In this document: one piece after another, positions 50,526 through 61,763 of the stretch | Layout: every line of letters starts with the position of its first letter | Numbering within the stretch: position 1 is the stretch's first letter | Source: Hafnia alvei | GTDB taxonomy: Bacteria > Pseudomonadota > Gammaproteobacteria > Enterobacterales > Enterobacteriaceae | DNA length: 64,000 bases | NCBI RefSeq assembly: GCF_034424155.1 | Contig: NZ_CP139992.1 | Span: forward strand, 1-64,000 | Direction of reading: 5' to 3' | The notes under the pieces: generated by a model | The model's database searches: none | The model's input: only the letters and a program-made list of their open reading frames with translations | Told to the model about the DNA's origin: nothing | Position numbers and translations under genes: made by a program

Positions 50526-50993
50526 ATGATGGGACATATCATCATGTTGGCGTTGGTGGTTTTGGCTGGCGCAGTTCTGAGCATGCAGGCCGCGATCAAT
50601 GGCCGCCTCGGTGAAAGCGTGGGTGTGATACGCAGCAGCCAACTGACGTTTGTCGTCGGTGCAGTGTTTAGTGGATTGCTGATTTTCTTCTTTGAGCCCA
50701 CACATTCGCAGACTTTGCTTACCGTTCCTAAATGGCAACTGGCCGGAGCATTGTTTGGCATGTTTTATATGTTAGTGATGGTGGCATCGGTACCGAAAAT
50801 TGGCGTTGCGACGGCAACGGTGGCGGTGATTTGCGGGCAACTATCGATGGGGATGATGATTGATACGTTTGGATGGTTTGGCAATCAGGCAATCGGCTTT
50901 TCCAGCAGCCGTATGGCCGCTTTAGTTTGCTTAGCCTTAGCGCTGGTATTGATTTATCGCAGTAACCAAGCAGAAGAACAATCCACAGAGTGA
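50526..50993 (+). CDS. YdcZ-type (DUF606/DMT) membrane protein, second of a pair
   Basis: A 155-residue paralogue of the preceding protein with the same pattern: LSMQAAINGRLGESVG in the first helix, WQLAGALFGMFYML, PKIGVATATVAVICGQLSMGM and IDTFGWFG. Five hydrophobic helices are visible. Start at ATG 50526, 2 bp after the upstream stop (a second ATG follows at once). The pair probably exports or imports a small metabolite related to the adjacent dehydrogenase; this rests on position only. Confidence 0.84.
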   Translation: MMGHIIMLALVVLAGAVLSMQAAINGRLGESVGVIRSSQLTFVVGAVFSGLLIFFFEPTHSQTLLTVPKWQLAGALFGMFYMLVMVASVPKIGVATATVAVICGQLSMGMMIDTFGWFGNQAIGFSSSRMAALVCLALALVLIYRSNQAEEQSTE

Positions 50994-51010
50994 TTGTTTA
51001 TGAGAAATGA

Positions 51011-51047
51011 AAAAGCCCGGCTCTACGATGGTAGAACCGGGCTTTTG
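51011..51047. terminator. Bidirectional terminator DMT pair/yicC
   Basis: AAAAGCCCGG-ctctacgatggtagaa-CCGGGCTTTT with inner TCTAC/GTAGA pairing and T-runs on both strands. It lies between convergent genes. Confidence 0.92.
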
Positions 51048-51069
51048 TTTGTAGAGGCTGAGCAGGAAA

Positions 51070-51933
51070 TTACTCGATGTTTTGAATCTGCTCGCGCATC
51101 TGTTCGATCAATACTTTCAGTTCGATAGCGGATGCGGTGACGTCTGCATTGATAGACTTGGAAGCCAAAGTATTCGATTCACGATTGAATTCTTGCATCA
51201 TAAAGTCGAGACGACGGCCTACGGCTTCTTTCTTCTTCAGAATGACATAGGTTTCTTTGACGTGCGCTTCGAGGCGATCCAGCTCTTCTGCAACGTCAAC
51301 ACGCTGTGCCATCAGAACCAGCTCTTGTTCTAGGCGGTTATTTTCCAACTGAACCTGAGCATCTTCTAGCTTGCTCACCAAACGTTCACGCTGCCACTGT
51401 AGGATTTCAGGCATCTGCTGGCGAACTTTAGCCACTTCAGCAGATACACCTTCCAAACGCTGCTCGATCATCGCTTTTAGGGCATTACCTTCACGTTCGC
51501 GGGCATCGATAAAGTCATCAATTGCAGATTCCAGTGCGGCCATCAGTTCGGTGCTGATAACGTCCAGATCTTGTTCGGCGGCAGACATCACGCCCGGCCA
51601 GCGCAGAACTTCCAGTGGATTAATTTCGCCCTCATCGCTTTGCATTTTGACCCAGTTCGCGGCTTCAACCAGCTGCTTTGCCAGTTTTTCGTTCAGGATC
51701 ATGGAGCTTTGTGCGCTTGGGTCGAGCTCAAAACGCAGGTTACATTCGATTTTCCCGCGAGTTAAACGCGTACGCAGTCTTTCACGCACCACAGGCTCTA
51801 GGCTGCGGAACTGTTCCGGCAGGCGAATATAGGTCTCAAGATAGCGCTGGTTAACGGAGCGTAGCTCCCAAGCTGCGCTGCCCCAGTTGCCTTTAATTTC
51901 ACGGCGGGCGTAGGCTGTCATGCTGCGGATCAT
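51070..51933 (-). CDS. yicC: YicC endoribonuclease
   Basis: YicC-family proteins are ring-shaped endoribonucleases; in E. coli YicC takes part in turnover of the small RNA RyhB. The 287 residues match E. coli. It begins MIRSMTAYARRE, has KRIECNL-type strand GKIECNLRFEL and the C-terminal domain KKKEAVGRRLDFMMQEFNRESNT with LASKSINADVT. It is divergent from rph. Confidence 0.96.
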   Translation of the reverse strand: MIRSMTAYARREIKGNWGSAAWELRSVNQRYLETYIRLPEQFRSLEPVVRERLRTRLTRGKIECNLRFELDPSAQSSMILNEKLAKQLVEAANWVKMQSDEGEINPLEVLRWPGVMSAAEQDLDVISTELMAALESAIDDFIDAREREGNALKAMIEQRLEGVSAEVAKVRQQMPEILQWQRERLVSKLEDAQVQLENNRLEQELVLMAQRVDVAEELDRLEAHVKETYVILKKKEAVGRRLDFMMQEFNRESNTLASKSINADVTASAIELKVLIEQMREQIQNIE

Positions 51934-52085
51934 TTTGCGTACCTGTAAAAATGAATGATGTCAGGATTATAGCCCCGCACCGCCTGCCATGATAGGCATA
52001 AGCTCACGAACATGGCATATCGCTTTTGGTTGATGAGAAGAGGTGGCTGATGTCTTTATCAATAGCCTTTCGTTGGCGGGCTTGC

Positions 52086-52112
52086 TGCAACTCAAATTAA
52101 TTTGGGTATAAT
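52086..52112 (+). promoter_or_regulatory. rph promoter region resembling an ERIC end
   Basis: TGCAACTCAAATTAATTTGG followed by GTATA matches the right end of the ERICs in this window (TGCAACTCGAATTATTTAGG + GTATA) at 22 of 25 positions, and contributes the -10 hexamer TATAAT (52107-52112). TTGCTG at 52082 could be a -35 with an overlong 19-base spacer. It may be an ERIC remnant, or the likeness may be chance. Confidence 0.45.
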
Positions 52113-52159
52113 GCGCAGCCACATTGAAATAAATATGAATGCTAGCCGGAGACAAGCTT

Positions 52160-52876
52160 ATGCGTCCAGAAGGCCGAACTGCCGAACAAATCCGCCCGTT
52201 AAAACTGACCCGTAATTACACTAAACACGCTGAAGGGTCTGTGCTGGTGGAGTTTGGTGAAACTAAAGTGTTGTGCAACGCCACCGTTGAGGAAGGAGTT
52301 CCGCGCTTTCTAAAAGGTCAGGGACAGGGCTGGGTCACGGCGGAGTATGGCATGTTGCCACGATCCACCCATAGCCGTATGGCGCGCGAAGCGGCCAAAG
52401 GTAAGCAGGGCGGTCGTACCATGGAAATTCAGCGTCTGATTGCGCGCTCTCTTCGTGCTGCGGTTGACCTGAAAAAACTGGGTGAGTTTACCATTACGCT
52501 GGACTGCGACGTCATTCAAGCCGATGGTGGTACCCGTACTGCATCGATTACCGGTGCTTGCGTGGCATTAGCTGATGCGCTGAACGCATTAGTCGCTGCC
52601 GGTAAACTGAAAGCCAACCCGATGAAGGGTATGGTTGCCGCGGTATCTGTGGGTATCGTCGATGGTCAGGCAGTATGCGATCTGGAATATGTTGAAGATT
52701 CTGCTGCAGAAACGGACATGAACGTTGTGATGTTGGAAGATGGCCGCATGATTGAGGTGCAGGGCACCGCAGAAGGCGAACCTTTCAGCCATGAAGAACT
52801 TCTCCAGCTACTGGCACTCGCCAGAGGCGGGATAGAGGAAATTATCCAAGCGCAGAAAGCGGCGTTGGAAAATTAA
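52160..52876 (+). CDS. rph: Ribonuclease PH
   Basis: RNase PH is a phosphate-dependent 3'-5' exonuclease that trims tRNA precursors. The 238-residue, apparently intact product has [15 protein letters not shown], the [12 protein letters not shown] motif and the catalytic region [19 protein letters not shown], and ends with the usual helix. ATG 52160 follows CCGGAGA; the seven upstream codons are not needed. Unlike E. coli K-12 MG1655 there is no frameshift, so pyrE should not suffer the polarity known in K-12. Confidence 0.97.
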   Translation: MRPEGRTAEQIRPLKLTRNYTKHAEGSVLVEFGETKVLCNATVEEGVPRFLKGQGQGWVTAEYGMLPRSTHSRMAREAAKGKQGGRTMEIQRLIARSLRAAVDLKKLGEFTITLDCDVIQADGGTRTASITGACVALADALNALVAAGKLKANPMKGMVAAVSVGIVDGQAVCDLEYVEDSAAETDMNVVMLEDGRMIEVQGTAEGEPFSHEELLQLLALARGGIEEIIQAQKAALEN

Positions 52877-52883
52877 TTGTTTT

Positions 52884-52908
52884 AGGCGACTTGTTAGTCG
52901 CCTTTTTT
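52884..52908 (+). terminator. rph-pyrE intercistronic attenuator
   Basis: AGGCGAC-ttgtta-GTCGCCTTTTTT. In E. coli a terminator at this place makes pyrE expression depend on close coupling of translation and transcription, sensing UTP supply. The rph stop codon is about 10 bases upstream, as that mechanism requires. Confidence 0.88.
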
Positions 52909-52988
52909 ATGCCTGCAATTTGGCATGAGAAAAACGGTTGTACCCACGAGTGAATTATTTAATTACCGACAATGAAGGAGATGCACGC

Positions 52989-53630
52989 ATGAAAGCCTAT
53001 CAGCGCCAGTTTATTGAGTTCGCGCTAAGCAAGCAGGTATTGAAGTTTGGCGAATTTACGCTGAAATCAGGCCGTACCAGCCCATATTTCTTTAACGCTG
53101 GCCTGTTTAATACTGGACGCGATCTGGCATTGTTGGGGCGTTTCTATGCCGAGGCTTTGGTTGATAGCGGCATTGATTTTGATTTGCTGTTTGGCCCAGC
53201 CTATAAAGGCATCCCTATTGCAACCACCACGGCGGTGGCGCTGGCAGAGCATCATGACCGCGATTTACCGTATTGCTTTAATCGCAAAGAAGCTAAGTCT
53301 CACGGTGAAGGCGGGACATTGGTAGGTAGCCCACTACAGGGCAAAGTCATGCTGGTGGATGATGTGATTACTGCGGGCACCGCAATTCGGGAATCAATGG
53401 AAATTATTCAGGCCCACAATGCTAAGTTAGCCGGAGTGCTGATTTCGCTCGATCGCCAAGAGCGCGGTCGTGCCGATATTTCTGCGATTCAAGAAGTTGA
53501 GCGTGATTATGGCTGTAAGGTGATTTCAATTATTACGCTGAAAGATTTGATCAGCTATTTGGAAGAGAAGCCGGAGATGGCTGAATCCTTGGCGTCAGTA
53601 AAAGCGTATCGTGAGCAGTACGGCGTTTAA
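52989..53630 (+). CDS. pyrE: Orotate phosphoribosyltransferase
   Basis: PyrE joins orotate to PRPP to form orotidine 5'-phosphate. The 213 residues match E. coli. It begins [20 protein letters not shown] and has the PRPP-binding motif [16 protein letters not shown] (Asp pair) and [13 protein letters not shown], the flexible loop. ATG 52989 follows GAAGGAG; the open frame runs 17 codons upstream. It lies downstream of the attenuator. Confidence 0.98.
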   Translation: MKAYQRQFIEFALSKQVLKFGEFTLKSGRTSPYFFNAGLFNTGRDLALLGRFYAEALVDSGIDFDLLFGPAYKGIPIATTTAVALAEHHDRDLPYCFNRKEAKSHGEGGTLVGSPLQGKVMLVDDVITAGTAIRESMEIIQAHNAKLAGVLISLDRQERGRADISAIQEVERDYGCKVISIITLKDLISYLEEKPEMAESLASVKAYREQYGV

Positions 53631-53648
53631 GTGATAATGACCAAGAAA

Positions 53649-53673
53649 AACGGCCACTGATGAGTGGCCGTTT
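53649..53673. terminator. Bidirectional terminator pyrE/slmA
   Basis: AACGGCCACT-gatg-AGTGGCCGTTT between convergent genes, with A and T tracts flanking. Confidence 0.88.
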
Positions 53674-53690
53674 GTGTTTATGCTTTTAAG

Positions 53691-54287
53691 CTATTGAAGT
53701 TGGCTTGCTAACAACGGCCAGCGCAAATCGAATTCCTGCGTTGGGCGGTAGCGGAACTCTGAACGCACAAAGCGCGACAGCATGCCTTCACAGAAGGCTA
53801 AAAGCTGCCCTGCAAGCAGCGTTTCATCGTGAACAAACCCTTGCCCCTCACGGATCTTTCTCTCTTTGAGCACCTGTCGGATTTGGGCTTCAATACGCTC
53901 AAATAGCTGATTGATGCGCCCTTGAAGGCGATCTTGTTCAAACATCAAGGCATGACCGGTCATAATACGAGTCAGCCCCGGGTTGCGTTCTGCAAATCCC
54001 AGAATCAACAGCAGAATAAGACGAAGCCTATTAAAGGTTTCTTTTTCATCCTGCAAGATGAGGTTAATGCGGGTGATCAGACTGTCTTCGATAAACTCGA
54101 TAAGACTATCAAACATCCGCGTTTTACTAGGAAAATGGCGATAAAGTGCAGCTTCTGAAACACCCACGTTCGCAGCAAGTTTTGCAGTAGTAATGCGTTG
54201 GCTACCGTCACTGGATTCCAGCATTTGCGCCAGCGCCTGCAAGATTTCCTCGCGACGGTTCCTTTTCGTATTTTCTTTTTCTGCCAT
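53691..54287 (-). CDS. slmA: Nucleoid occlusion factor SlmA
   Basis: SlmA is a TetR-fold protein that, bound to chromosomal SlmA sites, blocks FtsZ ring assembly over the nucleoid. The 198 residues equal E. coli. The helix-turn-helix is [20 protein letters not shown] (about 35-54), followed by a helical FtsZ-binding domain with [23 protein letters not shown] 54287 gives MAEKE; an in-frame TTG lies three codons upstream. Confidence 0.97.
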   Translation of the reverse strand: MAEKENTKRNRREEILQALAQMLESSDGSQRITTAKLAANVGVSEAALYRHFPSKTRMFDSLIEFIEDSLITRINLILQDEKETFNRLRLILLLILGFAERNPGLTRIMTGHALMFEQDRLQGRINQLFERIEAQIRQVLKERKIREGQGFVHDETLLAGQLLAFCEGMLSRFVRSEFRYRPTQEFDLRWPLLASQLQ

Positions 54288-54384
54288 GCCAGACAAGATC
54301 CTTGCTAAGCGGTGATAACGGGCACACCAAACAGTTAGCCACCTCAGGGTGGCTTATTGGTTTTTTGTAGCGTGGTAAAACGGC

Positions 54385-54843
54385 TTATTGGCGACCTGAG
54401 TGACCAAAGCCACCTGCACCACGTTCGCTCGCGTCGAAAGATTCGACGAGATTGAAGTCTGCCTGTACCACAGGAACTAGCACCATCTGAGCAATTCGTT
54501 CACCCGGCTCGATGGTAAAGGTCGTTTGACCGCGGTTCCATACGGAAACCATCAACTGACCTTGGTAGTCAGAATCGATCAAACCGACCAAATTCCCCAG
54601 TACGATCCCGTGCTTGTGGCCCAAACCAGAGCGAGGCAGGATGATTGCCGCAAGACTAGGATCTTCAATATGAATTGCCAGACCGGTTGGTAACAGAGTG
54701 GTTTCACCCGGTGCCAAAATGACGGCTTCATCTAAACAAGCGCGTAGGTCTAGACCCGCAGAACCTGGAGTTGCATAGGTTGGCAATGGGAATTGTTCAC
54801 CGATGCGGGGATCTAAAATTTTAACGTCTATTTTTTTCTTCAT
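54385..54843 (-). CDS. dut: dUTP diphosphatase
   Basis: Dut hydrolyses dUTP to dUMP, keeping uracil out of DNA and feeding thymidylate synthesis. The 152-residue trimer-type enzyme has motif 1 GSAGLDLRA, motif 2 [11 protein letters not shown], motif 3 [11 protein letters not shown], motif 4 ERIAQMV and the C-terminal motif 5 [10 protein letters not shown]. The start at 54843 lies inside the 3' end of coaBC (23-bp overlap), the E. coli arrangement. The unusual N-terminus has three lysines (MKKKID). Confidence 0.97.
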   Translation of the reverse strand: MKKKIDVKILDPRIGEQFPLPTYATPGSAGLDLRACLDEAVILAPGETTLLPTGLAIHIEDPSLAAIILPRSGLGHKHGIVLGNLVGLIDSDYQGQLMVSVWNRGQTTFTIEPGERIAQMVLVPVVQADFNLVESFDASERGAGGFGHSGRQ

Positions 54844-56035
54844 AATGGCTGACAATCTCGTCAATTAAATAGTGGCCCAACAAGGACTTATTGCTGAGTG
54901 GCAGCTGCTTATCGCCCTGCGGCCAAAAAAGGTGTAAGGCATTGGTATCGGTGTTAAACCCTTGCCCTTCTTGGGAAACATCGTTCGCACAAATCATATC
55001 CAGATTTTTACGTGCAAGTTTTTGCTTGGCGTATTCTTCCACATTCTGGGTTTCGGCGGCAAATCCTACGACATAGGGGCGATGCTCAGTCAGGGCTGCA
55101 ACACCGGCCACAATATCAGGGTTTTTCACCAGCTTAAGCGTGATTTCATCACCCTGTTTTTTTATTTTTTCGTCGCAAATTTGCTCGGCGCGATAGTCTG
55201 CCACTGCAGCGCAAGAAATGAAAATTTGATGTGATGGAACATGAGCAAGCACCTCTGTTTGCATCTCTAATGCGCTTTCTACGTCGATACGCACTACACC
55301 TTCAGGTGTTTTTTGATTCACGGGCCCGCTCACCAGTGTGACTTTAGCGCCACGTTTTGCGGCAGCCGCTGCGATAGAAAAGCCCATTTTTCCTGAACTA
55401 TGGTTAGTGATGAAACGTACAGGATCTAGGGCTTCACGGGTTGGCCCCGCAGTGATAAGAATGCTGTATTGTGCGAGATCCTGCTGCTGAGCAAAATGCG
55501 CCTGAATCATAGTGACTAACACCATTGGGTCGAGCATGCGGCCAGGACCTACATCGCCACAGGCTTGGCTACCGCTGTCTGGCCCCCAGAGTTGTAAGCC
55601 TCGGTGCTCTAGCGTTTTCAGATTCTCTTGCGTGGCCGCAGCGCGATACATCTGCTGGTTCATCGCTGGGGCAATTGCAATAGGTGCAGCGGTTGCTAAA
55701 CATACGGTGCTGAGAAGGTCATTCGCCATTCCGGCGGCAATGCGCGCAATTAAATCAGCGGTTGCCGGTGCAATAACGACCAAATCAGCCCATTTGCCGA
55801 GCTCGATATGCCCCATCGACGCCTCTGCTGCCGGATCAAGCAGGTCATCCGATACTGGGTAGCCTGAAACAGCTTGTAAGGTTAGCGGGGTGATAAAGGC
55901 TTCAGCGCCTTTTGTCATTACCACGCGAACCTCTGCGCCACGTTCTCGCAGTCGACGTACTATTTCTGGGCATTTATATGCAGCGATGCCCCCGCTGATG
56001 CCTAATACAATGCGTTTGCCTGTCAGTGCAGTCAT
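54821..56035 (-). CDS. coaBC: Phosphopantothenoylcysteine decarboxylase/synthetase CoaBC
   Basis: CoaBC (Dfp) couples cysteine to 4'-phosphopantothenate and decarboxylates the product, two steps of coenzyme A synthesis. The 404-residue fusion has the flavoprotein decarboxylase domain (about 1-190) with the active His in [18 protein letters not shown] and the substrate-lid Cys in [12 protein letters not shown], and then the CTP-dependent synthetase domain with [22 protein letters not shown]-type sequence ([15 protein letters not shown] / [10 protein letters not shown]) and LVKNPDI. Confidence 0.97.
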   Translation of the reverse strand: MTALTGKRIVLGISGGIAAYKCPEIVRRLRERGAEVRVVMTKGAEAFITPLTLQAVSGYPVSDDLLDPAAEASMGHIELGKWADLVVIAPATADLIARIAAGMANDLLSTVCLATAAPIAIAPAMNQQMYRAAATQENLKTLEHRGLQLWGPDSGSQACGDVGPGRMLDPMVLVTMIQAHFAQQQDLAQYSILITAGPTREALDPVRFITNHSSGKMGFSIAAAAAKRGAKVTLVSGPVNQKTPEGVVRIDVESALEMQTEVLAHVPSHQIFISCAAVADYRAEQICDEKIKKQGDEITLKLVKNPDIVAGVAALTEHRPYVVGFAAETQNVEEYAKQKLARKNLDMICANDVSQEGQGFNTDTNALHLFWPQGDKQLPLSNKSLLGHYLIDEIVSHYEEKNRR

Positions 56036-56213
56036 GGTGTTGTTCCATTCGAGGCAGAAATTAGCGTGATTTTACCATAAGCGGAGAAGATGACATGTGT
56101 TGCAGTCGTTGCGATCGTTTTTTGCGCACTTCTTCGCATTGATGGCGTTTGGTACTCGACGCCATTTTTGAACTTGAGATGATGGCTGAAAACCATCTTG
56201 TGAGTTTTATTTC

Positions 56214-56900
56214 ATGGAAGAGAGCGTAGCGGTAGCGTACTGGCCTTCAATGCTGGCCCCAAGAGAAAAATTATTATCCCTAGGTCGTGAATCGTTATCC
56301 GATCAGGAACTGCTGGCGATATTTTTACGAACAGGGACGAAAGGGATTAATGTGATGGCGCTGTCATCACATTTGATTCGTGAGTTTGGCTCAATTTACA
56401 GTCTGATGCAGGCCGATTACGATAGTTTTTGCTCGAAACCGGGCCTTGGTATCTCTCGATATGCACAGTTGCAGGCCGTGATGGAACTGTCAAAACGATT
56501 TTTGCATCGGCAGCTTACTGAACAAAGTGTCATCAATCGACCCGAGTTAACGGCGCTATATTTGCAAAATGTGTTCTCTGGATATGAGCGAGAAGCCTTT
56601 TTTGTTTTATTTTTAGACAACCAGCATCGCGTAATTCGCTCTGAGGAGATGTTTTCGGGTACTATAAACTGTGTGGATGTATATCCACGCGAAATTGTGC
56701 GTGGTGCGCTTAAGGTAAACGCCGTTGCGTTAATCCTCGCACATAATCATCCGTCCGGAATAGCAGAGCCCAGTGCAGCAGATCGTGTGCTCACAGAAAG
56801 AGTGGTGAAAGCTTGCGCATTATTGGATATCCGCGTGCTAGATCATATGGTGATCGGTCACGGCCAGAGTGTGTCTTTTGCTGAAAGAGGGTGGCTTTAA
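56214..56900 (+). CDS. radC: RadC-family JAMM protein
   Basis: A 228-residue RadC-family protein (YicR). The historical radC repair phenotype in E. coli was traced to recG, so the role is unknown. An N-terminal helix-hairpin-helix-like region ([30 protein letters not shown]) precedes the JAB1/MPN domain with metal motif [15 protein letters not shown]. The ribosome site before ATG 56214 is weak; ATG 56250 (MLAPREKLL) is an alternative that matches the E. coli start better. Confidence 0.9.
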   Translation: MEESVAVAYWPSMLAPREKLLSLGRESLSDQELLAIFLRTGTKGINVMALSSHLIREFGSIYSLMQADYDSFCSKPGLGISRYAQLQAVMELSKRFLHRQLTEQSVINRPELTALYLQNVFSGYEREAFFVLFLDNQHRVIRSEEMFSGTINCVDVYPREIVRGALKVNAVALILAHNHPSGIAEPSAADRVLTERVVKACALLDIRVLDHMVIGHGQSVSFAERGWL

Positions 56901-56942
56901 GCTTTTTTTTCGCGATCCTTTGGGATCTTTGCTGTTCGGGTC

Positions 56943-56971
56943 TTGAGCACTTACGCTTCAGAGCGTATACT
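56943..56971 (+). promoter_or_regulatory. Sigma-70 promoter of rpmB-rpmG
   Basis: TTGAGC, a 17-base spacer, then TATACT. Transcription should start near 56978, leaving a leader of about 160 bases before rpmB. Confidence 0.8.
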
Positions 56972-57004
56972 ACGCCACCTTTGAGAATCTTGGTTGTAGC
57001 GTTA

Positions 57005-57072
57005 AGAGCCTATCTCAGCAGGTTTCGACCTGACTCAGAGTCTCCTCGGTGAAGTTTGCTGAGATGGGCTCT
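57005..57072 (+). promoter_or_regulatory. Structured mRNA leader of rpmB
   Basis: AGAGCCTATCTCAGCA (57005-57020) pairs along 16 bp with TGCTGAGATGGGCTCT (57057-57072), with one G-U pair, and CAGGT-ttcg-ACCTG forms an inner hairpin. No T-run follows. The position suggests an r-protein leader, but no known binder is claimed. Confidence 0.6.
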
Positions 57073-57116
57073 AAAGCCTGACGAGGCGGCTACTTCCTAT
57101 ACGAAGCTCGAGCTGA

Positions 57117-57374
<258 letters not shown>

Positions 57375-57382
57375 GGAACTGA

Positions 57383-57553
<171 letters not shown>

Positions 57554-57569
57554 TTTTAGTGGATTTAAG

Positions 57570-57598
57570 AAAACCCAGCTTCGGCTGGGTTTTTTTTA
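57570..57598 (+). terminator. Terminator after rpmG
   Basis: AAACCCAGC-ttcg-GCTGGGTTTTTTTT: a stem closed by a UUCG tetraloop with eight T. It lies in the 116-bp gap before mutM. Confidence 0.95.
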
Positions 57599-57669
57599 TT
57601 CTAAAATGCCCCCACATGGTGATTATGGCCGTCATCAGATGGCAAATTACCTTTGACTTGGGGAGTAAA

Positions 57670-58479
57670 ATGCCGGAACTACCAGAAGTTGAAACTAGCC
57701 GCCGTGGGATCGAACCTTTTTTAGTCGGCCATTCAATCGAACATCTTGTGGTTCGCCAGCCGAAACTTCGATGGCCTGTCTCTGATGAACTGCTTCGATT
57801 AAGCGATAAGCCGGTGCTTAGCGTGCAGCGTCGTGCCAAGTATTTGCTGATTGAGTTAGCTGATGGATGGATTATTGTTCATCTTGGTATGTCTGGTAGC
57901 GTTCGTATCCTGCCCGCCGATGAACCCCCTCAAAAACATGACCATGTCGATATGATCTTGTCGAGTGGCATGATGCTGCGTTACACCGACCCGCGCCGCT
58001 TTGGTGCTTGGCTGTGGTGTAAAGATTTAGACTCATCCAACGTGTTGGCTCATCTTGGCCCTGAGCCGCTCAGTGACGAGTTTGACGGTGATTACCTGTA
58101 TCAGAAGTCACGCAATAAGAAGACCGCCGTAAAGGCGTGGCTGATGGATAATAAGGTGGTTGTGGGTGTCGGAAATATTTATGCCAGTGAGTCACTGTTT
58201 ACCGCACGCATTAGCCCCGATCGGCCAGCCGGTTCATTAACGAAAAAAGATGCTGATGTGCTGGTGGTAACCATAAAAGCAGTGCTACTACGTTCGATTG
58301 AGCAGGGGGGTACGACTTTGAAAGACTTTTTGCAGTCCGATGGTAAGCCGGGATATTTTGCGCAGGAACTACAGGTCTATGGCCGCGCAGGGGAAGCATG
58401 CCGAGTGTGCGGCGAGAAAATACTGAGCGGAAAGCATGGGCAGCGCACGACGTTTTTTTGCCCACGCTGCCAGAGGTAG
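57670..58479 (+). CDS. mutM: Formamidopyrimidine-DNA glycosylase
   Basis: MutM (Fpg) removes 8-oxoguanine and formamidopyrimidines and nicks the abasic site. The 269 residues match E. coli. The catalytic N-terminus PELPEVE (Pro2, Glu3), the helix-two-turn-helix [13 protein letters not shown] and a C-terminal zinc finger of type C-x2-C-x16-C-x2-C (CRVC ... CPRC) are visible. ATG 57670 follows TTGGGGAG; the mature N-terminal proline fixes the start. Confidence 0.97.
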   Translation: MPELPEVETSRRGIEPFLVGHSIEHLVVRQPKLRWPVSDELLRLSDKPVLSVQRRAKYLLIELADGWIIVHLGMSGSVRILPADEPPQKHDHVDMILSSGMMLRYTDPRRFGAWLWCKDLDSSNVLAHLGPEPLSDEFDGDYLYQKSRNKKTAVKAWLMDNKVVVGVGNIYASESLFTARISPDRPAGSLTKKDADVLVVTIKAVLLRSIEQGGTTLKDFLQSDGKPGYFAQELQVYGRAGEACRVCGEKILSGKHGQRTTFFCPRCQR

Positions 58480-58482
58480 GAT

Positions 58483-60251
<1,769 letters not shown>

Positions 60252-60543
60252 AAGAGGTTTGTATGGTAGGTAAACTTGGTTGGGATTCTAAGTATTTAAC
60301 TAAGGCAAAGCCATCACTTTTGGTCTTCAACTACCTGAAAAACCGAGAAATCACTTACAACTCATTGTTAATAATGTGGTTTTCTGAAGATTGTATTATT
60401 AATTGATAAAATCAATTCGATAGATAATGTTTTGCAGGGCCGCATTTTCTTTTGTCATAGATAATTCTCTTATTAGTTTGATTTTAAATGATTTATTAAT
60501 TTTTGTTGGAAATAAGGAATTCGGCACCTGCAATAACTAGTGA

Positions 60544-60549
60544 TACAAT
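60544..60549 (+). promoter_or_regulatory. -10 candidate of the waaQ operon
   Basis: TGATACAAT contains TACAAT with a TG one base upstream of it (extended -10 like). No convincing -35 is seen. It lies about 30 bases before the JUMPstart. The rest of the waaA-waaQ gap (60252-60577) is AT-rich with no visible gene. Confidence 0.5.
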
Positions 60550-60577
60550 AGCAAAATATAAACAGAGAAGATTTTAT

Positions 60578-60616
60578 CAGTGAATTGGTTGCTGTAGAGC
60601 CAAGGGCGGTAGCGTG
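60578..60616 (+). promoter_or_regulatory. JUMPstart with ops element (RfaH recruitment)
   Basis: CAGTGAATTGGTTGCTGTAG then AGCCAAGGGCGGTAGCGTG follows the 39-bp JUMPstart pattern. It ends in ops, GGCGGTAGCGTG (60605-60616). RfaH, an NusG paralogue, is recruited to RNA polymerase paused at ops and suppresses termination in long surface-polysaccharide operons. It lies 73 bases before the waaQ start. Confidence 0.93.
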
Positions 60617-60689
60617 CCTATTCGCGGATCGCCTTTATGCATGAGTTTTCGCATACAGCGTCTTATAACCCGATAGATAAGAGCGGCAA

Positions 60690-61763
60690 GTGGATAAACA
60701 ATATAAAAGAATACTCGTCATCAAGCTTAGGTTTCATGGAGACATGCTGCTGACAACTCCAGTCATCAGTACGCTAAAGCTCAACTATCCAGATGCTAAA
60801 ATCGATGTCTTATTATATGAAGACACTATGCCAATTCTCTCGGAAAACCCTGAGGTTAATGCACTCTACGGGATCAAAAATAGAAAAACATCAGCATCCG
60901 AAAAACTACAAAATGTAGCGAAGACGATTAGTTTGCTGAGGAAGAATAATTACGATTTAGTGATTAACCTGACAGACCAGTGGCCAGTCGCTTTTTTAGT
61001 TAAATGCTTGCAGGCTAAAGATAAAATTTCGCTACAGTTTCACCACCGTAAATCGATATTTTGGACAAGCTGCTTTAGTGAATCGGTCGAACCTAAAGGT
61101 ACACATATCGTAGAGCGTAATTTATCGACTCTTGCTCCTCTGGGTTTGCAAAAAATCATCACTGAAACAAAGATGAGTTATCTGCCCGATCATTGGCATA
61201 CCATTCAGCAGCGGCTCTCTGAGAACGGTGTAGATAGCCAGCATTATGTTGTCATTCAGCCAACGGCTCGCCAGATGTTTAAATGCTGGGATGAAGAAAA
61301 ATTCTCAGAGGTTATTGATTCATTGGAATCTCGTGGGTATAGCGTGGTGCTAACCTCAGGGCCAAGCGCTGCTGATATTGCCTGCGTAACTAAAATTAAA
61401 GAGCACTGCAAAATAAAGCCTGTTACAGCGTTGGCCGGTAAAACATCGTTCCCCGAGCTTGCGGCTCTGATTGATCATGCGTCTCTGTTTATTGGCGTTG
61501 ATTCTGCACCGATGCACATTGCTGCGGCACTGAAAACGCCAATTGTTTGCTTATTTGGCGCCACGGATCACCGGTTCTGGCGTCCGTGGAGTGATAATTT
61601 CATTATGTTTTGGGCGGGTGACTACCAACCAATGCCTACGCGAGACAATCTGGATCGCCATCGCAAGTATTTATCCTGCATCCCTGCAAGCGACGTTATT
61701 GGGGCTACAGAAAAGCTTTTGAAAGCTAGCTCAGATGAACTCATTCCTAGGGATAGCGAATAA
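60690..61763 (+). CDS. waaQ: LPS core heptosyltransferase III, WaaQ
   Basis: WaaQ adds the branching heptose III to heptose II of the inner core. The 357-residue GT9 enzyme has the N-terminal KRILVIKLRFHGDMLLTTPV, LVINLTDQWPVAFLV, VVIQPTARQMFKCWD and the donor-site FIGVDSAPMHIAAAL. It starts at GTG 60690 with a weak AGAGCGG upstream; the N-terminus matches E. coli M(N/D)K-x-(F/Y)KRILVIK. Its stop overlaps the waaG start by one base. Confidence 0.94.
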   Translation: MDKQYKRILVIKLRFHGDMLLTTPVISTLKLNYPDAKIDVLLYEDTMPILSENPEVNALYGIKNRKTSASEKLQNVAKTISLLRKNNYDLVINLTDQWPVAFLVKCLQAKDKISLQFHHRKSIFWTSCFSESVEPKGTHIVERNLSTLAPLGLQKIITETKMSYLPDHWHTIQQRLSENGVDSQHYVVIQPTARQMFKCWDEEKFSEVIDSLESRGYSVVLTSGPSAADIACVTKIKEHCKIKPVTALAGKTSFPELAALIDHASLFIGVDSAPMHIAAALKTPIVCLFGATDHRFWRPWSDNFIMFWAGDYQPMPTRDNLDRHRKYLSCIPASDVIGATEKLLKASSDELIPRDSE

